The notes under the pieces: generated by a model | Told to the model about the DNA's origin: nothing | The model's database searches: none | Seen by the model: only the letters and a program-made list of their open reading frames with translations | In this document: positions 1-6,786 of the stretch, one piece after another | Numbering within the stretch: position 1 is the first letter of the stretch | Layout: each line of letters starts with the position of its first letter | Position numbers and translations under genes: made by a program | Assembly (NCBI RefSeq): GCF_019209865.1 | Contig: NZ_JAHUTT010000030.1 | Coordinates: forward strand, 1 to 46,304 | Direction of reading: 5' to 3' | DNA: 46,304 bases | From: Shewanella sp. NIFS-20-20 | GTDB lineage: Bacteria > Pseudomonadota > Gammaproteobacteria > Enterobacterales > Shewanellaceae

Positions 1-64
1 CTAATTTCAGGGCTTCAGCTTTAAATTCAGCAGTGTGGGTCTTGCGGGGCTTTTTGGTTGTCAT
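1..64 (-). CDS. IS3-family transposase OrfA, N-terminal 21 codons (runs off the window)
   Basis: The ATG is at 64-62 with an AACGAGGTG ribosome-binding region just upstream. The visible residues contain KKPRKTHTAEFKAEALKL, the typical N-terminus of IS3-group OrfA proteins, which carry a helix-turn-helix that binds the element ends. Translation continues past position 1, so whether the frame is intact cannot be seen. In this family OrfA is fused to OrfB by programmed frameshifting to make the active transposase; that part is outside the window. Confidence 0.75.
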   Translation of the reverse strand, partial: MTTKKPRKTHTAEFKAEALKL

Positions 65-126
65 ATTCACCTCGTTAAGTCATTTTACTCACTTAGCGTG
101 GTGTCCAAAAGTATTGGATCAGATCA
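1..126 (-). mobile_element. IS3-family insertion sequence, terminal part only
   Basis: Read on the minus strand, the element starts at 126 with TGATCTGATCCAATACTTTT, followed by GGACAC and CTAAGTGAG. This resembles the start of the IS3 terminal repeat (TGATCT...GGACAC...CTAAGTGAG) as I remember it. The orfA start codon follows about 60 bases inside, as usual for the family. The rest of the element, including the DDE transposase frame, lies left of the window. The boundary at 126/127 is where homology to a second, IS30-type transposase begins, so this copy landed inside another IS. Confidence 0.75.
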
Positions 127-225
127 CATCAGCTTCGCAGCGATATCCCTTACTGTTAACTCCATTCCCAGTAGTGCTTCTATCTGGTATCGTTCCTTGA
201 GTGTCAGCTGCTTGTATTGTTTCAC
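127..225 (-). pseudogene. IS30-family transposase, N-terminal fragment cut by the IS3 element
   Basis: From a GTG at 225-223 the minus strand encodes 33 codons up to the IS3 boundary at 127. Visible residues include YKQLTLKERYQIEALL and VRDIAAKLM, matching the N-terminal helix-turn-helix of IS30 transposases (QLTLEERYQI... REIA). The reading frame is broken exactly where the IS3 end starts, so the gene is disrupted. The outer end of the IS30 element should lie just right of 225, within about 226-270, but I could not fix its terminal repeat. Whether the rest of the IS30 survives on the far side of the IS3 cannot be seen. Confidence 0.7.
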
Positions 226-373
226 TATGTGAGCACCTGGTTGTTTGTGTGAGAACGTCAGCCTACGAGCAGCTGGCCATCAAGTCTATTCTAAGTGTGT
301 TGGTTACTTTGAGAATCTAAGTGTGACTAATCATACATTTGCAGTAATTCATAAGAATAAAGGGTATTAATTC

Positions 374-760
374 GTGAGCTATCTTGAACTTGCATATATT
401 CATCTGGCAACTGTTATTCCAGCATTTTTAATTGGCACTTATCTTCTCTTTACAAAAAAAGGTACACCAAACCACAAAAAGTTTGGGAGAATTTATATGA
501 TTCTCATGCTTGTAACAGCGAGTATTTCTCTTTTTATGCAAGCTCAATTGGGCACGTTATTTTTAGGTCATTTTGGGTACATTCATTTGCTAAGTTTTCT
601 AACAATTTATGCTGTACCCGTAGCATATTTCTCAGCTAAAAATGGCAATATTAAAAGACACAAAACCAGCATGGTCGCTTTGTATGTTGGTGGTATGCTA
701 GTTGCAGGTACATTTGCTTTACTGCCGGGGCGTTTACTCCATGGCTGGCTTTTCGTTTAA
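374..760 (+). CDS. DUF2306 small integral membrane protein (cassette gene)
   Basis: This 128-residue protein has four hydrophobic segments, at about residues 8-27, 38-57, 62-85 and 99-122. The conserved pieces GTPNHKKFGRIY and LLPGRLLHG fit the DUF2306 family of small bacterial membrane proteins, whose function is unknown. The start is a GTG at 374 with AAAGGG upstream; no ATG lies further upstream in frame. The gene is AT-rich compared with the chromosomal genes to the right. It is followed after 17 bases by an attC-like site, so it reads as the gene of an integron cassette. The 148 bases before it hold no gene, only a 10-base direct repeat TCTAAGTGTG (290-299 and 316-325). Confidence 0.7.
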   Translation: MSYLELAYIHLATVIPAFLIGTYLLFTKKGTPNHKKFGRIYMILMLVTASISLFMQAQLGTLFLGHFGYIHLLSFLTIYAVPVAYFSAKNGNIKRHKTSMVALYVGGMLVAGTFALLPGRLLHGWLFV

Positions 761-777
761 GTATTAATTTAACCGTC

Positions 778-832
778 ACATAACAAGTCATTCCAGGTGT
801 CGCCTACAGCGCACCGGCATGAAGCGTTAGGC
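778..832 (+). other. attC-like integron recombination site (55 bp)
   Basis: The site runs from an ACATAAC R''-type core (778-784), followed by AAG, to a perfect R' core GTTAGGC (826-832). Between them TCATTCCAGGTG (788-799) pairs with CACCGGCATGA (812-822), with one unpaired A and one mismatch, leaving a short loop. Extrahelical bases in an imperfect hairpin flanked by RYYYAAC and GTTRRRY cores are the hallmark of attC. The weak point is the R'' core, which departs from consensus at two positions. The site ends 15 bases before the next gene's start codon, as expected at a cassette junction. Confidence 0.65.
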
Positions 833-847
833 ACACAGGAGATTCAC

Positions 848-1951
848 ATGGTCACAAGAAGACGTTTCATGCAGAAAGCAGGAATCCTGACAGCGAGTTT
901 GATCATGGGGTGCAGGGTGGGTGCCAGCGGCAAAGAAGAATACACTGATGGCTGGTTCATGCCAGATGAGAGCGACCCACACAAGCGCACATGGATGGCT
1001 TTTGGCGCGAGTGCCGCCATATGGGGACGAGATTTGCTACCTGAAGTACAGCGCAATCTCGCCACCCTTGCCCAAACTATCGCAAAATATGAACCGGTTT
1101 CTATGTTGGTCAGGGAAAACGAATACGACCTGGCGCGGGAAATGGTCGGGGATACAGTACAGTTGATCGTTTCTCCGCTGGATGACCTGTGGATCCGCGA
1201 CACCGGTCCGGTATTCGTGATAACAGAACAAGGGAAGAAGGCTGCGGTAAATCTCAACTTCAACGGCTGGGGCGAGAAGCAGGAACACCGCTGGGATGCC
1301 AAGGTTGCAGATTTTGTGGCCTCACGCGCGGGCGTCAAGATCATTGGAACGCAACTGGTCATGGAAGGCGGCTGTATTGAGGTAGACGGTCACGGCACTG
1401 CTATTATCACGGAGAGCTGCACACTCAATGCGAACCGGAATCCAGGTATGTCCAAAGCTCAGTTTGAAGATTCTCTAATGCCTCTGTTGGGACTTGACAA
1501 GATCATCTGGCTGCCCGGCATCAAGGGAAAAGACATAACCGATGGTCACACCGACTTCTATGCGCGGTTCGCTCGCCCCGGTGTTGTGCTGGCAGGTTAC
1601 GACCCTGATCCAACCTCCTTCGACCATGAAGTGACGAAGCGCCATTTAGAACTCCTTGAATCGGCTAGCGATGCACAGGGAAATAAGCTAGAAGTAATCA
1701 CTCTTGAAGGACCCTCGACAGTACGAGAAGACTACGAAACGGAAGATTTCGCCGCTGGTTACATAGGCTTCTATGTGTGTAATGACGCAGTGATCATGCA
1801 AGAGTTTGGAGATGTAAAAGCCGACAATGCGGCTAAGGTGGCTGTGCAAAAAGCGTTTCCAGACCGAATAATTGAACAGATTAATATCGACGGTATTGCC
1901 GCAGGTGGTGGAAGCATTCATTGCGCGACCCAACAAGAACCGATGGCCTAA
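848..1951 (+). CDS. Agmatine deiminase / peptidyl-arginine deiminase family protein with Tat lipoprotein signal (cassette gene)
   Basis: The 367-residue protein belongs to the guanidine-modifying deiminases related to AguA, which convert agmatine to N-carbamoylputrescine and ammonia. Family motifs are WIRDTGP (about 115-121), MEGGCIEVDG (about 170-180), DGHTDFYARF (about 232-241) and GGGSIHC, with the nucleophile Cys359 near the end. Length is typical of AguA. The N-terminus TRRRFMQKAG is a twin-arginine signal, followed by a hydrophobic stretch ending LIMGC, a plausible lipobox. The enzyme is therefore probably exported folded and anchored outside the cytoplasm, unlike cytosolic AguA. The ATG at 848 has AGGAG seven bases upstream; earlier in-frame starts lie inside the attC. 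The stop codon sits within the next attC core. The exact substrate is not certain. Confidence 0.85.
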   Translation: MVTRRRFMQKAGILTASLIMGCRVGASGKEEYTDGWFMPDESDPHKRTWMAFGASAAIWGRDLLPEVQRNLATLAQTIAKYEPVSMLVRENEYDLAREMVGDTVQLIVSPLDDLWIRDTGPVFVITEQGKKAAVNLNFNGWGEKQEHRWDAKVADFVASRAGVKIIGTQLVMEGGCIEVDGHGTAIITESCTLNANRNPGMSKAQFEDSLMPLLGLDKIIWLPGIKGKDITDGHTDFYARFARPGVVLAGYDPDPTSFDHEVTKRHLELLESASDAQGNKLEVITLEGPSTVREDYETEDFAAGYIGFYVCNDAVIMQEFGDVKADNAAKVAVQKAFPDRIIEQINIDGIAAGGGSIHCATQQEPMA

Positions 1952-2060
1952 CAAGTAGCAGCAGCGGAAAAAGCTACGCGCCGCCAATTTTTTGGTTCGC
2001 TGCGCTCACTTTACCAAAAATTGGCTCTGCTCCGCTTTTCCGCGGTGCAGGGCGTTAGTT
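1946..2060 (+). other. attC integron recombination site (115 bp)
   Basis: It opens with a consensus R'' core GCCTAAC (1946-1952) followed by AAG, and closes with GCGTTAGTT (R' core GTTAGTT at 2054-2060). The interior is strongly self-complementary: CCAATTTTTTGGT pairs with ACCAAAAATTGG, and GCGGAAAAAGC pairs imperfectly with GCTTTTCCGC. The TAA stop of the deiminase gene overlaps the R'' core, a common arrangement in cassettes. Size and layout fit the longer attC sites of chromosomal integrons. This is the best-supported recombination site in the window. Confidence 0.8.
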
Positions 2061-2112
2061 GCCTTATCAATATTGCATGTCCAACTTACAGTACAAGTCT
2101 GTATGTAAAGAC

Positions 2113-2136
2113 TATACTTGTTCCATTAAATGTACA
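2113..2136 (+). promoter_or_regulatory. Likely yefM-yoeB promoter and operator
   Basis: A -10-like TATACT lies at 2113-2118; no good -35 is present at 17 bases, the nearest being TTACA at 2086-2090. The hexamer TGTACA at 2131-2136, just before the ribosome-binding site, matches the core of the YefM-YoeB operator known from E. coli. ACAAG (2093-2097) and CTTGT (2117-2121) form an outer inverted repeat across the -10 region. Self-repression by the antitoxin-toxin complex is inferred. Confidence 0.45.
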
Positions 2137-2149
2137 TGTGGAGGTTCTT

Positions 2150-2404
2150 ATGAGAATCGTATCTTTTACTGAAGCTAGAAATGGTCTTAAAGCTGTATTA
2201 GACGGTGTAGTTAATGACGCAGATACAACAGTCATTACACGACGTGACTCTGAAGATGCTGTGGTTATGTCTTTAGATTACTACAATAGCCTAATGGAAA
2301 CAGTTTACTTACTACGCTCTCCTCAAAATGCTGAACACCTCAATCGCTCAATTGCACAGTATCGTGCTGGTCAAACAACCGCACGAGATTTAATTGATGA
2401 GTAG
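2150..2404 (+). CDS. yefM: YefM-family antitoxin (cassette gene)
   Basis: The 84-residue protein aligns along its length with E. coli YefM: MRIVSFTEARNGL, VITRRDSEDAVVMSLDYYNSL and ETVYLLRSPQNAEHL are the recognisable stretches. The N-terminal half is the Phd/YefM DNA-binding fold; the C-terminal tail, about 55-84, should bind and mask the YoeB toxin. The ATG at 2150 was chosen because GGAGG lies at 2140-2144; the longer open frame runs back into the attC. The gene overlaps the toxin gene by 8 bases, so the pair is translationally coupled. A toxin-antitoxin pair carrying its own promoter is typical of cassettes in chromosomal integrons, where it is thought to stabilise the array. Confidence 0.9.
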   Translation: MRIVSFTEARNGLKAVLDGVVNDADTTVITRRDSEDAVVMSLDYYNSLMETVYLLRSPQNAEHLNRSIAQYRAGQTTARDLIDE

Positions 2405-2666
2405 CAGTCAACGCTTACTGTCATGGACTGACGACGCTTGGGGTGACTGCCTGTATTGGCAAACGCAAGACAAAAAAACGCTCAAACGCATCAACAAACT
2501 CATCAATGATGTTAAGCGTTCTCCTTTTGAGGGCATTGGTAAACCTGTACCGTTAAAAGAGAACTTATCTGATTTTTGGTCTCGTCGTATTGACGATACC
2601 AACAGGCTTGTTTATGCAGTCGATGATCAAGCGATAACGATAATTTCGTGTGGTTACCACTACTAG
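2397..2666 (+). CDS. yoeB: YoeB-family mRNA-cleaving toxin (cassette gene)
   Basis: The 89-residue protein resembles E. coli YoeB, a RelE-fold endoribonuclease that cuts mRNA in the ribosomal A site. Recognisable parts are WGDCLYWQTQDKK, PFEGIGKPVPLKENLS, FWSRRI and the C-terminal GYHY. The residues that act in YoeB (Glu in the FEG motif, Arg in WSRR, and the terminal His-Tyr) are all present, so the toxin looks intact. The ATG at 2397 lies inside the end of yefM; a TTG one codon earlier is the only alternative. The sequence after the stop (AACAAG at 2667-2672) resembles the start of the two attC sites upstream, but no complete site follows. Confidence 0.9.
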   Translation: MSSSQRLLSWTDDAWGDCLYWQTQDKKTLKRINKLINDVKRSPFEGIGKPVPLKENLSDFWSRRIDDTNRLVYAVDDQAITIISCGYHY

Positions 2667-3333
2667 AACAAGCCCGAGTGATCCCTTTATAGTGTAAATA
2701 TCGGCGTAAGAACTTACGTTTTTTAGGTGTGTGCTTAGCCGTAACATTTCTTACTAGCCGCATCGATCCCTTAGCACCGTCAGCTAATTTCGTTACCTCT
2801 ACATATCAATGCCTTAGCACATCATTATTTTTTCTTGCTCCGCATCTTAAGTGTTAATTTTTTAATCCCTCCGCTTTAACCGTGGCGTTAGGAGTCGTTA
2901 TTTTTTGCCTAATAAAGCTAAGCGGCCAGAGTGGATGCTGACGATGCGCCGAGCTGATTGCAACCCCTGATGGCGTTGTGAGTCTGTTTCTCGGTTGGTT
3001 AGCACTGGCGCCGACGGATCTAAGGGTACTGCATATAAGGTGTGACTCACAGCCATGTCAATGTGAGTAATCGCTAAGATTTAGGCAAGGCAGTGTGAAT
3101 AATTTTTAGCGCACAGAATCATTGACTATACTTTTGACATTACGATTAATTTATCGCGTCAACATGGATGTAGCAATGAGTCATTGTCATATGGATATCA
3201 ACCATTTTTTCCACTCCCTCAGTCAACCTAGCCTGTCCCCCACATGATATTGCCAAGCAATATGCTTGCTTAGCACCGCGGCTATTAAGGGAAGTTGAAT
3301 CATTTTTTGTGCATATTTTACAAGGAAAGCAAC
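2667..3333. other. Gene-free region between cassette remnant and chromosomal backbone
   Basis: No convincing reading frame was found in these 667 bases on either strand. AACAAG right after the yoeB stop (2667-2672) and GCGTTAGGA (2885-2893) could be the two outer parts of a third, decayed or interrupted attC, but the interior lacks the expected self-complementarity. The sequence CTTAGCAC recurs at 2770, 2812 and about 3270. An inverted repeat ACTCACA/TGTGAGT lies at 3045-3051 and 3062-3068. The last 200 bases should hold the promoter of the chemoreceptor gene. Confidence 0.5.
3122..3150 (+). promoter_or_regulatory. Possible promoter of the PAS chemoreceptor gene
   Basis: TTGACT at 3122-3127 and ATTAAT at 3145-3150 are spaced by 17 bases. 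The -10 is only a partial match. A second TTGACA at 3134-3139 has no good -10 partner. The leader to the start codon would be about 180 bases. Confidence 0.3.
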
Positions 3334-5016
3334 ATGGATGATGTTGATAACAAGGCTCAGGATGTCATGGCTGAGTTGCATGAATTAACCGCCAAATTTA
3401 ATGCCATTAGCAAAGTTCAGGCGGTGATAGAATTTAATATGGATGGCACCATCATTACTGCCAATGACAATTTCCTCAATGCCATGGGCTATCGTTTGGC
3501 TGAAGTCCAAGGCAAACACCACAGCATGTTTGTTGATCTCGATGTTAAAAATAGTCGCGATTACCAACTTTTTTGGCAAAAACTCAATCGAGGTGAACAT
3601 GAAAGTAAGGAATATCGGCGCTTAGGAAAATTTGGCAAAGAGGTGTGGATCCAAGCCTCTTATACCCCGATTATCGGTGTCAATGGTCGGCCGTATAAAG
3701 TCGTGAAAATAGCGACCGACATTACTGAGCAAAAGCGCAAAAATGCCGATATTTATGGCCAAATTGATGCCATCAGTAAAGCGCAAGCCGTGATTGAGTT
3801 TAATATGGATGGCACCATCATTACTGCCAATGATAATTTTCTTAATACCATGGGTTATCGCCTCGATGACATCAGGGGGAAACACCACAGTCTATTTGTT
3901 GAACCTCAGTATAAACACTCGAATGAATATAAAGCGTTTTGGCAAAACCTTAATCGTGGTGAATATGATGTCAATGAGTACCTGCGTTTTGGTAAAGACG
4001 GCAAACGGGTTTGGATCCAGGCGTCTTATAACCCGATTTTTGATACCAATGGCAGGCCCTATAAAGTGGTGAAATATGCCACCGATATTACGGCGAGAAA
4101 GCGAGCCATCGCCAAAATAAGAAACGTATTAATGTCGCTCTCAAAAGGGGATTTAACTAAATCGATCGATCAAGAACTGGTCGGTGAATTCCAAGTGATC
4201 GGCACCTCCTTAAATGAGTTCATCACTACATTGCGCAGTTTAGTCACGAATATTCGCACGACTTCTGCGAGCGTGTTTGAATCATCAAGAGAAATAGCTT
4301 CGGGCAATAATGAACTTAGCGTGCGCACTGAGGCGCAAGCCTCGCGTTTAGAGCAAACGTCATCGGCGATGGAGCAGCTCAGTAGTACGGTGCAGTTAAA
4401 CGCCGAGAATGCAACCAGAGCCTCGGGATTGTCCTCATCAGTCATGCAAAAAGCCAATGACGGTGGCAATGTGGTCGCCAATACCATTCAGGCGATGCAA
4501 GCAATTAATCAGTCGAGTAAAAAAATTGCCGATATTATTGGCGTGATAAACGAAATTGCTTTTCAAACGAATTTATTGGCGTTGAATGCGGCGGTTGAGG
4601 CAGCAAGAGCTGGAGAACAAGGGCGAGGGTTTGCGGTCGTCGCCGCCGAGGTGCGCAATTTAGCGCAGCGCTCGGGCAGCGCGGCGAAAGAGATTAAAGA
4701 GTTGATTAACGACAGCGTGACGGCGGTTGATCGGGGCACTAAATTTGTCGGTCAAACCAAAGACACCTTTAAAGAGTTATTTCACTCTATTGAAGAAGTC
4801 AGTGAGATGATTGCCGATATCGATAATGCCGGTAAAGAGCAATCGACTGGGATAAAAGAAGTCACCATTGCCGTGAGTCAAATGGATGATATGACTCAGC
4901 AAAATGCTGCCTTAGTGGAAGAGGCTGCTGCGGCCAGTCAGTCGATGTCCGATCAGGCGCAAAATCTGATCAATCAAATTGACTTCTTCAATGACGGCCA
5001 GAAGCAATATCACTAG
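3334..5016 (+). CDS. Soluble methyl-accepting chemotaxis protein with tandem PAS domains
   Basis: The 560-residue protein has PAS domains at about 25-135 and 145-258, a HAMP-like linker at about 260-310, and a chemoreceptor signalling domain to about 555. The hairpin tip carries [20 protein letters not shown] (about 406-425), which binds CheA and CheW. There is no signal peptide or membrane segment, so it should be cytoplasmic and sense an internal cue, like Aer or BdlA-type receptors. PAS ligands such as FAD or haem are possible but not shown. The two PAS domains are near copies, with 35 identical bases at 3433-3467 and 3799-3833. The start at 3334 follows AAGGAAAG; an upstream in-frame ATG lacks a ribosome-binding site. 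No C-terminal CheR-tethering pentapeptide is seen. Confidence 0.9.
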   Translation: MDDVDNKAQDVMAELHELTAKFNAISKVQAVIEFNMDGTIITANDNFLNAMGYRLAEVQGKHHSMFVDLDVKNSRDYQLFWQKLNRGEHESKEYRRLGKFGKEVWIQASYTPIIGVNGRPYKVVKIATDITEQKRKNADIYGQIDAISKAQAVIEFNMDGTIITANDNFLNTMGYRLDDIRGKHHSLFVEPQYKHSNEYKAFWQNLNRGEYDVNEYLRFGKDGKRVWIQASYNPIFDTNGRPYKVVKYATDITARKRAIAKIRNVLMSLSKGDLTKSIDQELVGEFQVIGTSLNEFITTLRSLVTNIRTTSASVFESSREIASGNNELSVRTEAQASRLEQTSSAMEQLSSTVQLNAENATRASGLSSSVMQKANDGGNVVANTIQAMQAINQSSKKIADIIGVINEIAFQTNLLALNAAVEAARAGEQGRGFAVVAAEVRNLAQRSGSAAKEIKELINDSVTAVDRGTKFVGQTKDTFKELFHSIEEVSEMIADIDNAGKEQSTGIKEVTIAVSQMDDMTQQNAALVEEAAAASQSMSDQAQNLINQIDFFNDGQKQYH

Positions 5017-5051
5017 CGCCTGCCGGCCTTGAGTGATGGCGGGTCTCATGC

Positions 5052-5108
5052 CTCAGGTTACCACAGCTAATGGTTAGGGCTTTATTGCGCCTAACCATTA
5101 GCCCTGAG
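5052..5108. terminator. Long hairpin between convergent genes
   Basis: GCTAATGGTTAGG (5066-5078) pairs perfectly with CCTAACCATTAGC (5090-5102) around an 11-base loop. Outer arms CTCAGG (5052-5057) and CCTGAG (5103-5108) extend it. It lies between the stop codons of the convergent chemoreceptor and DUF4397 genes. There is no strong T tract on either side, so it may act as a transcript-end stabiliser rather than a standard intrinsic terminator. Confidence 0.5.
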
Positions 5109-5111
5109 CGC

Positions 5112-6500
5112 TTAATTCACGTTAAAGTCATCCAGTAATATAACCCCCAGTGGCGCTCCGCCCGCTGCATTATCAACGGCAATCGCTGCGTAAATTCCGG
5201 CGGCATTTAGGCTGATTGCTAGCGGGCCTAATGCCACGGTTTTTGTGCCTGTCGGTGTCACATCTAAGACATAGTCACCGGCGGCAAGTTTGAGCACTGC
5301 CGTCGTGGCGCCAAAGGGTACATTAGCCACAGCTGGCGTGGCATTGGCAATGTTGCCATCAGTAGTGACATAGATATCCACCGAGCCCGCACTGGCCGAA
5401 GCATGGGTGATGCGAACTTTAGCTTCGGTGGCTACGCGCCGTCTATCTTCATCCACGTCGAGTATCGTTAAGCTGTCAAAAGGTAAGTTATCGTCGGCGG
5501 CTATCAAGGTATAGCTGCTACCCAAGACCGTCGTGAACGCGGCGGCATCGACAACGACTAGACTATTTTCGGCGTCGGCGGTAATGGTGGCGGTGTGATC
5601 TCCGGCACCAATGCTGACATAAGGAGTCACTTGCTTAAAAGTTAATGCATTTACGGCAGGGGAGTTGGCGCCGTCAAGCCAGACATCGACCGCGGGTGCG
5701 TCCGCGACGGCGTGAACCACGCGAATATCACTTTGGCTGTTAATATCACGCACCACCACGGCCGGTGTGTCTTCATCTGTAACGGCCAGCAGCGCCACCG
5801 GTGAGCCGCCAGTCCCTGTGTTAGTGATGGCAGCCACCAGATAATCCTCATCAGATGCGAGGGCGAGTGTGCCTGAATCATACACAGGTGTTTTGCTGTC
5901 TTTCGCGGTTATTCTAATTTGATAATCGCCAGCTAATATTTCTAAGGGGTCGCTATGTTGACCAAAGTCGACGGCACTTAAGGTCGGAGAGGTGTTACTA
6001 ATATCAGCGTTTGGTGCAGTCGCATAAATATCAACCATACCGACGGCGGGCGCTGCATGTAATACCTGGAGACGGGTATAGCCGTCGGCAATCTCATTAT
6101 CGGGATTTGCGATGAGCTTTAACGACACACTATTGGCAGTCGCTAAACTGCCAATAGCAATCGCCAGATACTGGGTATCGTTGGCGGCACTAAAACTGGC
6201 ACTGAGGGCATCAACACCCGTGGTCGTGCCATCGGGTAAGATGGCGTCGACGGTCACGTTGTAATCTGCCGCGGCAATATCGAGCTCGGCACTGGCGGCG
6301 GTAAAAGGCACCTCATTTAATAGTGAATTGCCGTTTGCCATGATATTGACTGCAGGGGCATCGGCGATGGCATGGATCACTTGCAGCTGGGGTTGAGAAG
6401 GTTGCACAGGGGGGACAATCTCTTGCTTATTATCATCGTCGCCACAGGCGCTGAGCAACAACGCTGAGACCGCCAACAGCGGTAGAGTAAATGTTTTCAT
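5112..6500 (-). CDS. Lipoprotein with four DUF4397 repeats
   Basis: The 462-residue product starts with a lipoprotein signal (MKTFTLPLLAVSALLLSAC, modified Cys19). Four repeats follow, starting near residues 39 (VIHAIADAPAVNI), 144 (VLHAAPAVGMVDIY), 259 (RVVHAVADAPAVDVW) and 362 (RITHASASAGSVDIY). Each is a beta-rich DUF4397 unit of about 100 residues. The family is widespread and unassigned; a surface-exposed or outer-membrane-anchored role is inferred. The ATG at 6500 has GAGGG upstream; the longer open frame has no support. The 286 bases between this gene and the divergent phosphatase gene contain a small hairpin (GCTCCT-TTGG-AGGAGC, 6538-6553) in the leader of this gene and otherwise nothing clear. 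Confidence 0.85.
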   Translation of the reverse strand: MKTFTLPLLAVSALLLSACGDDDNKQEIVPPVQPSQPQLQVIHAIADAPAVNIMANGNSLLNEVPFTAASAELDIAAADYNVTVDAILPDGTTTGVDALSASFSAANDTQYLAIAIGSLATANSVSLKLIANPDNEIADGYTRLQVLHAAPAVGMVDIYATAPNADISNTSPTLSAVDFGQHSDPLEILAGDYQIRITAKDSKTPVYDSGTLALASDEDYLVAAITNTGTGGSPVALLAVTDEDTPAVVVRDINSQSDIRVVHAVADAPAVDVWLDGANSPAVNALTFKQVTPYVSIGAGDHTATITADAENSLVVVDAAAFTTVLGSSYTLIAADDNLPFDSLTILDVDEDRRRVATEAKVRITHASASAGSVDIYVTTDGNIANATPAVANVPFGATTAVLKLAAGDYVLDVTPTGTKTVALGPLAISLNAAGIYAAIAVDNAAGGAPLGVILLDDFNVN

Positions 6501-6786
6501 TAGAACCCTCTTTTTGGTGTGAAAAATAAATAGGGAGGCTCCTTTGGAGGAGCTGCAGCCGCGGGTGGTTTCACAAGTCAGGTATCGCATTAAGTCGACT
6601 AAGGGCATAAATAACGCCGCCCTTGATAAACCAGCTAACGTTACGTGAGTAGGCGTCGGTAGGATCAGTTGTTGGCGGAGTTTTGAGTAGGAGAGCAAAA
6701 GTTTGATAGGCTGTTATGCACGAGCTTACTGCACAACTGTTGTGAGTTTTCCTGCTATTAAATTTATATAAATCAAGGGGAGAAAA

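Noticed and set aside
844..1362. Open frame of 172 codons on the minus strand opposite the deiminase gene
   Set aside because: The plus-strand frame has all catalytic motifs; the minus frame has no recognisable family or ribosome-binding site.
3041..3051. TGTGACTCACA as a CRP site
   Set aside because: The half-sites are separated by one base instead of six.
5066..5102. GTTAGG...CCTAAC palindrome looks like integron core sites
   Set aside because: The cores are in the reverse order for attC (GTTAGG first, CCTAAC second) and no cassette gene flanks it; a plain hairpin between convergent genes explains it.
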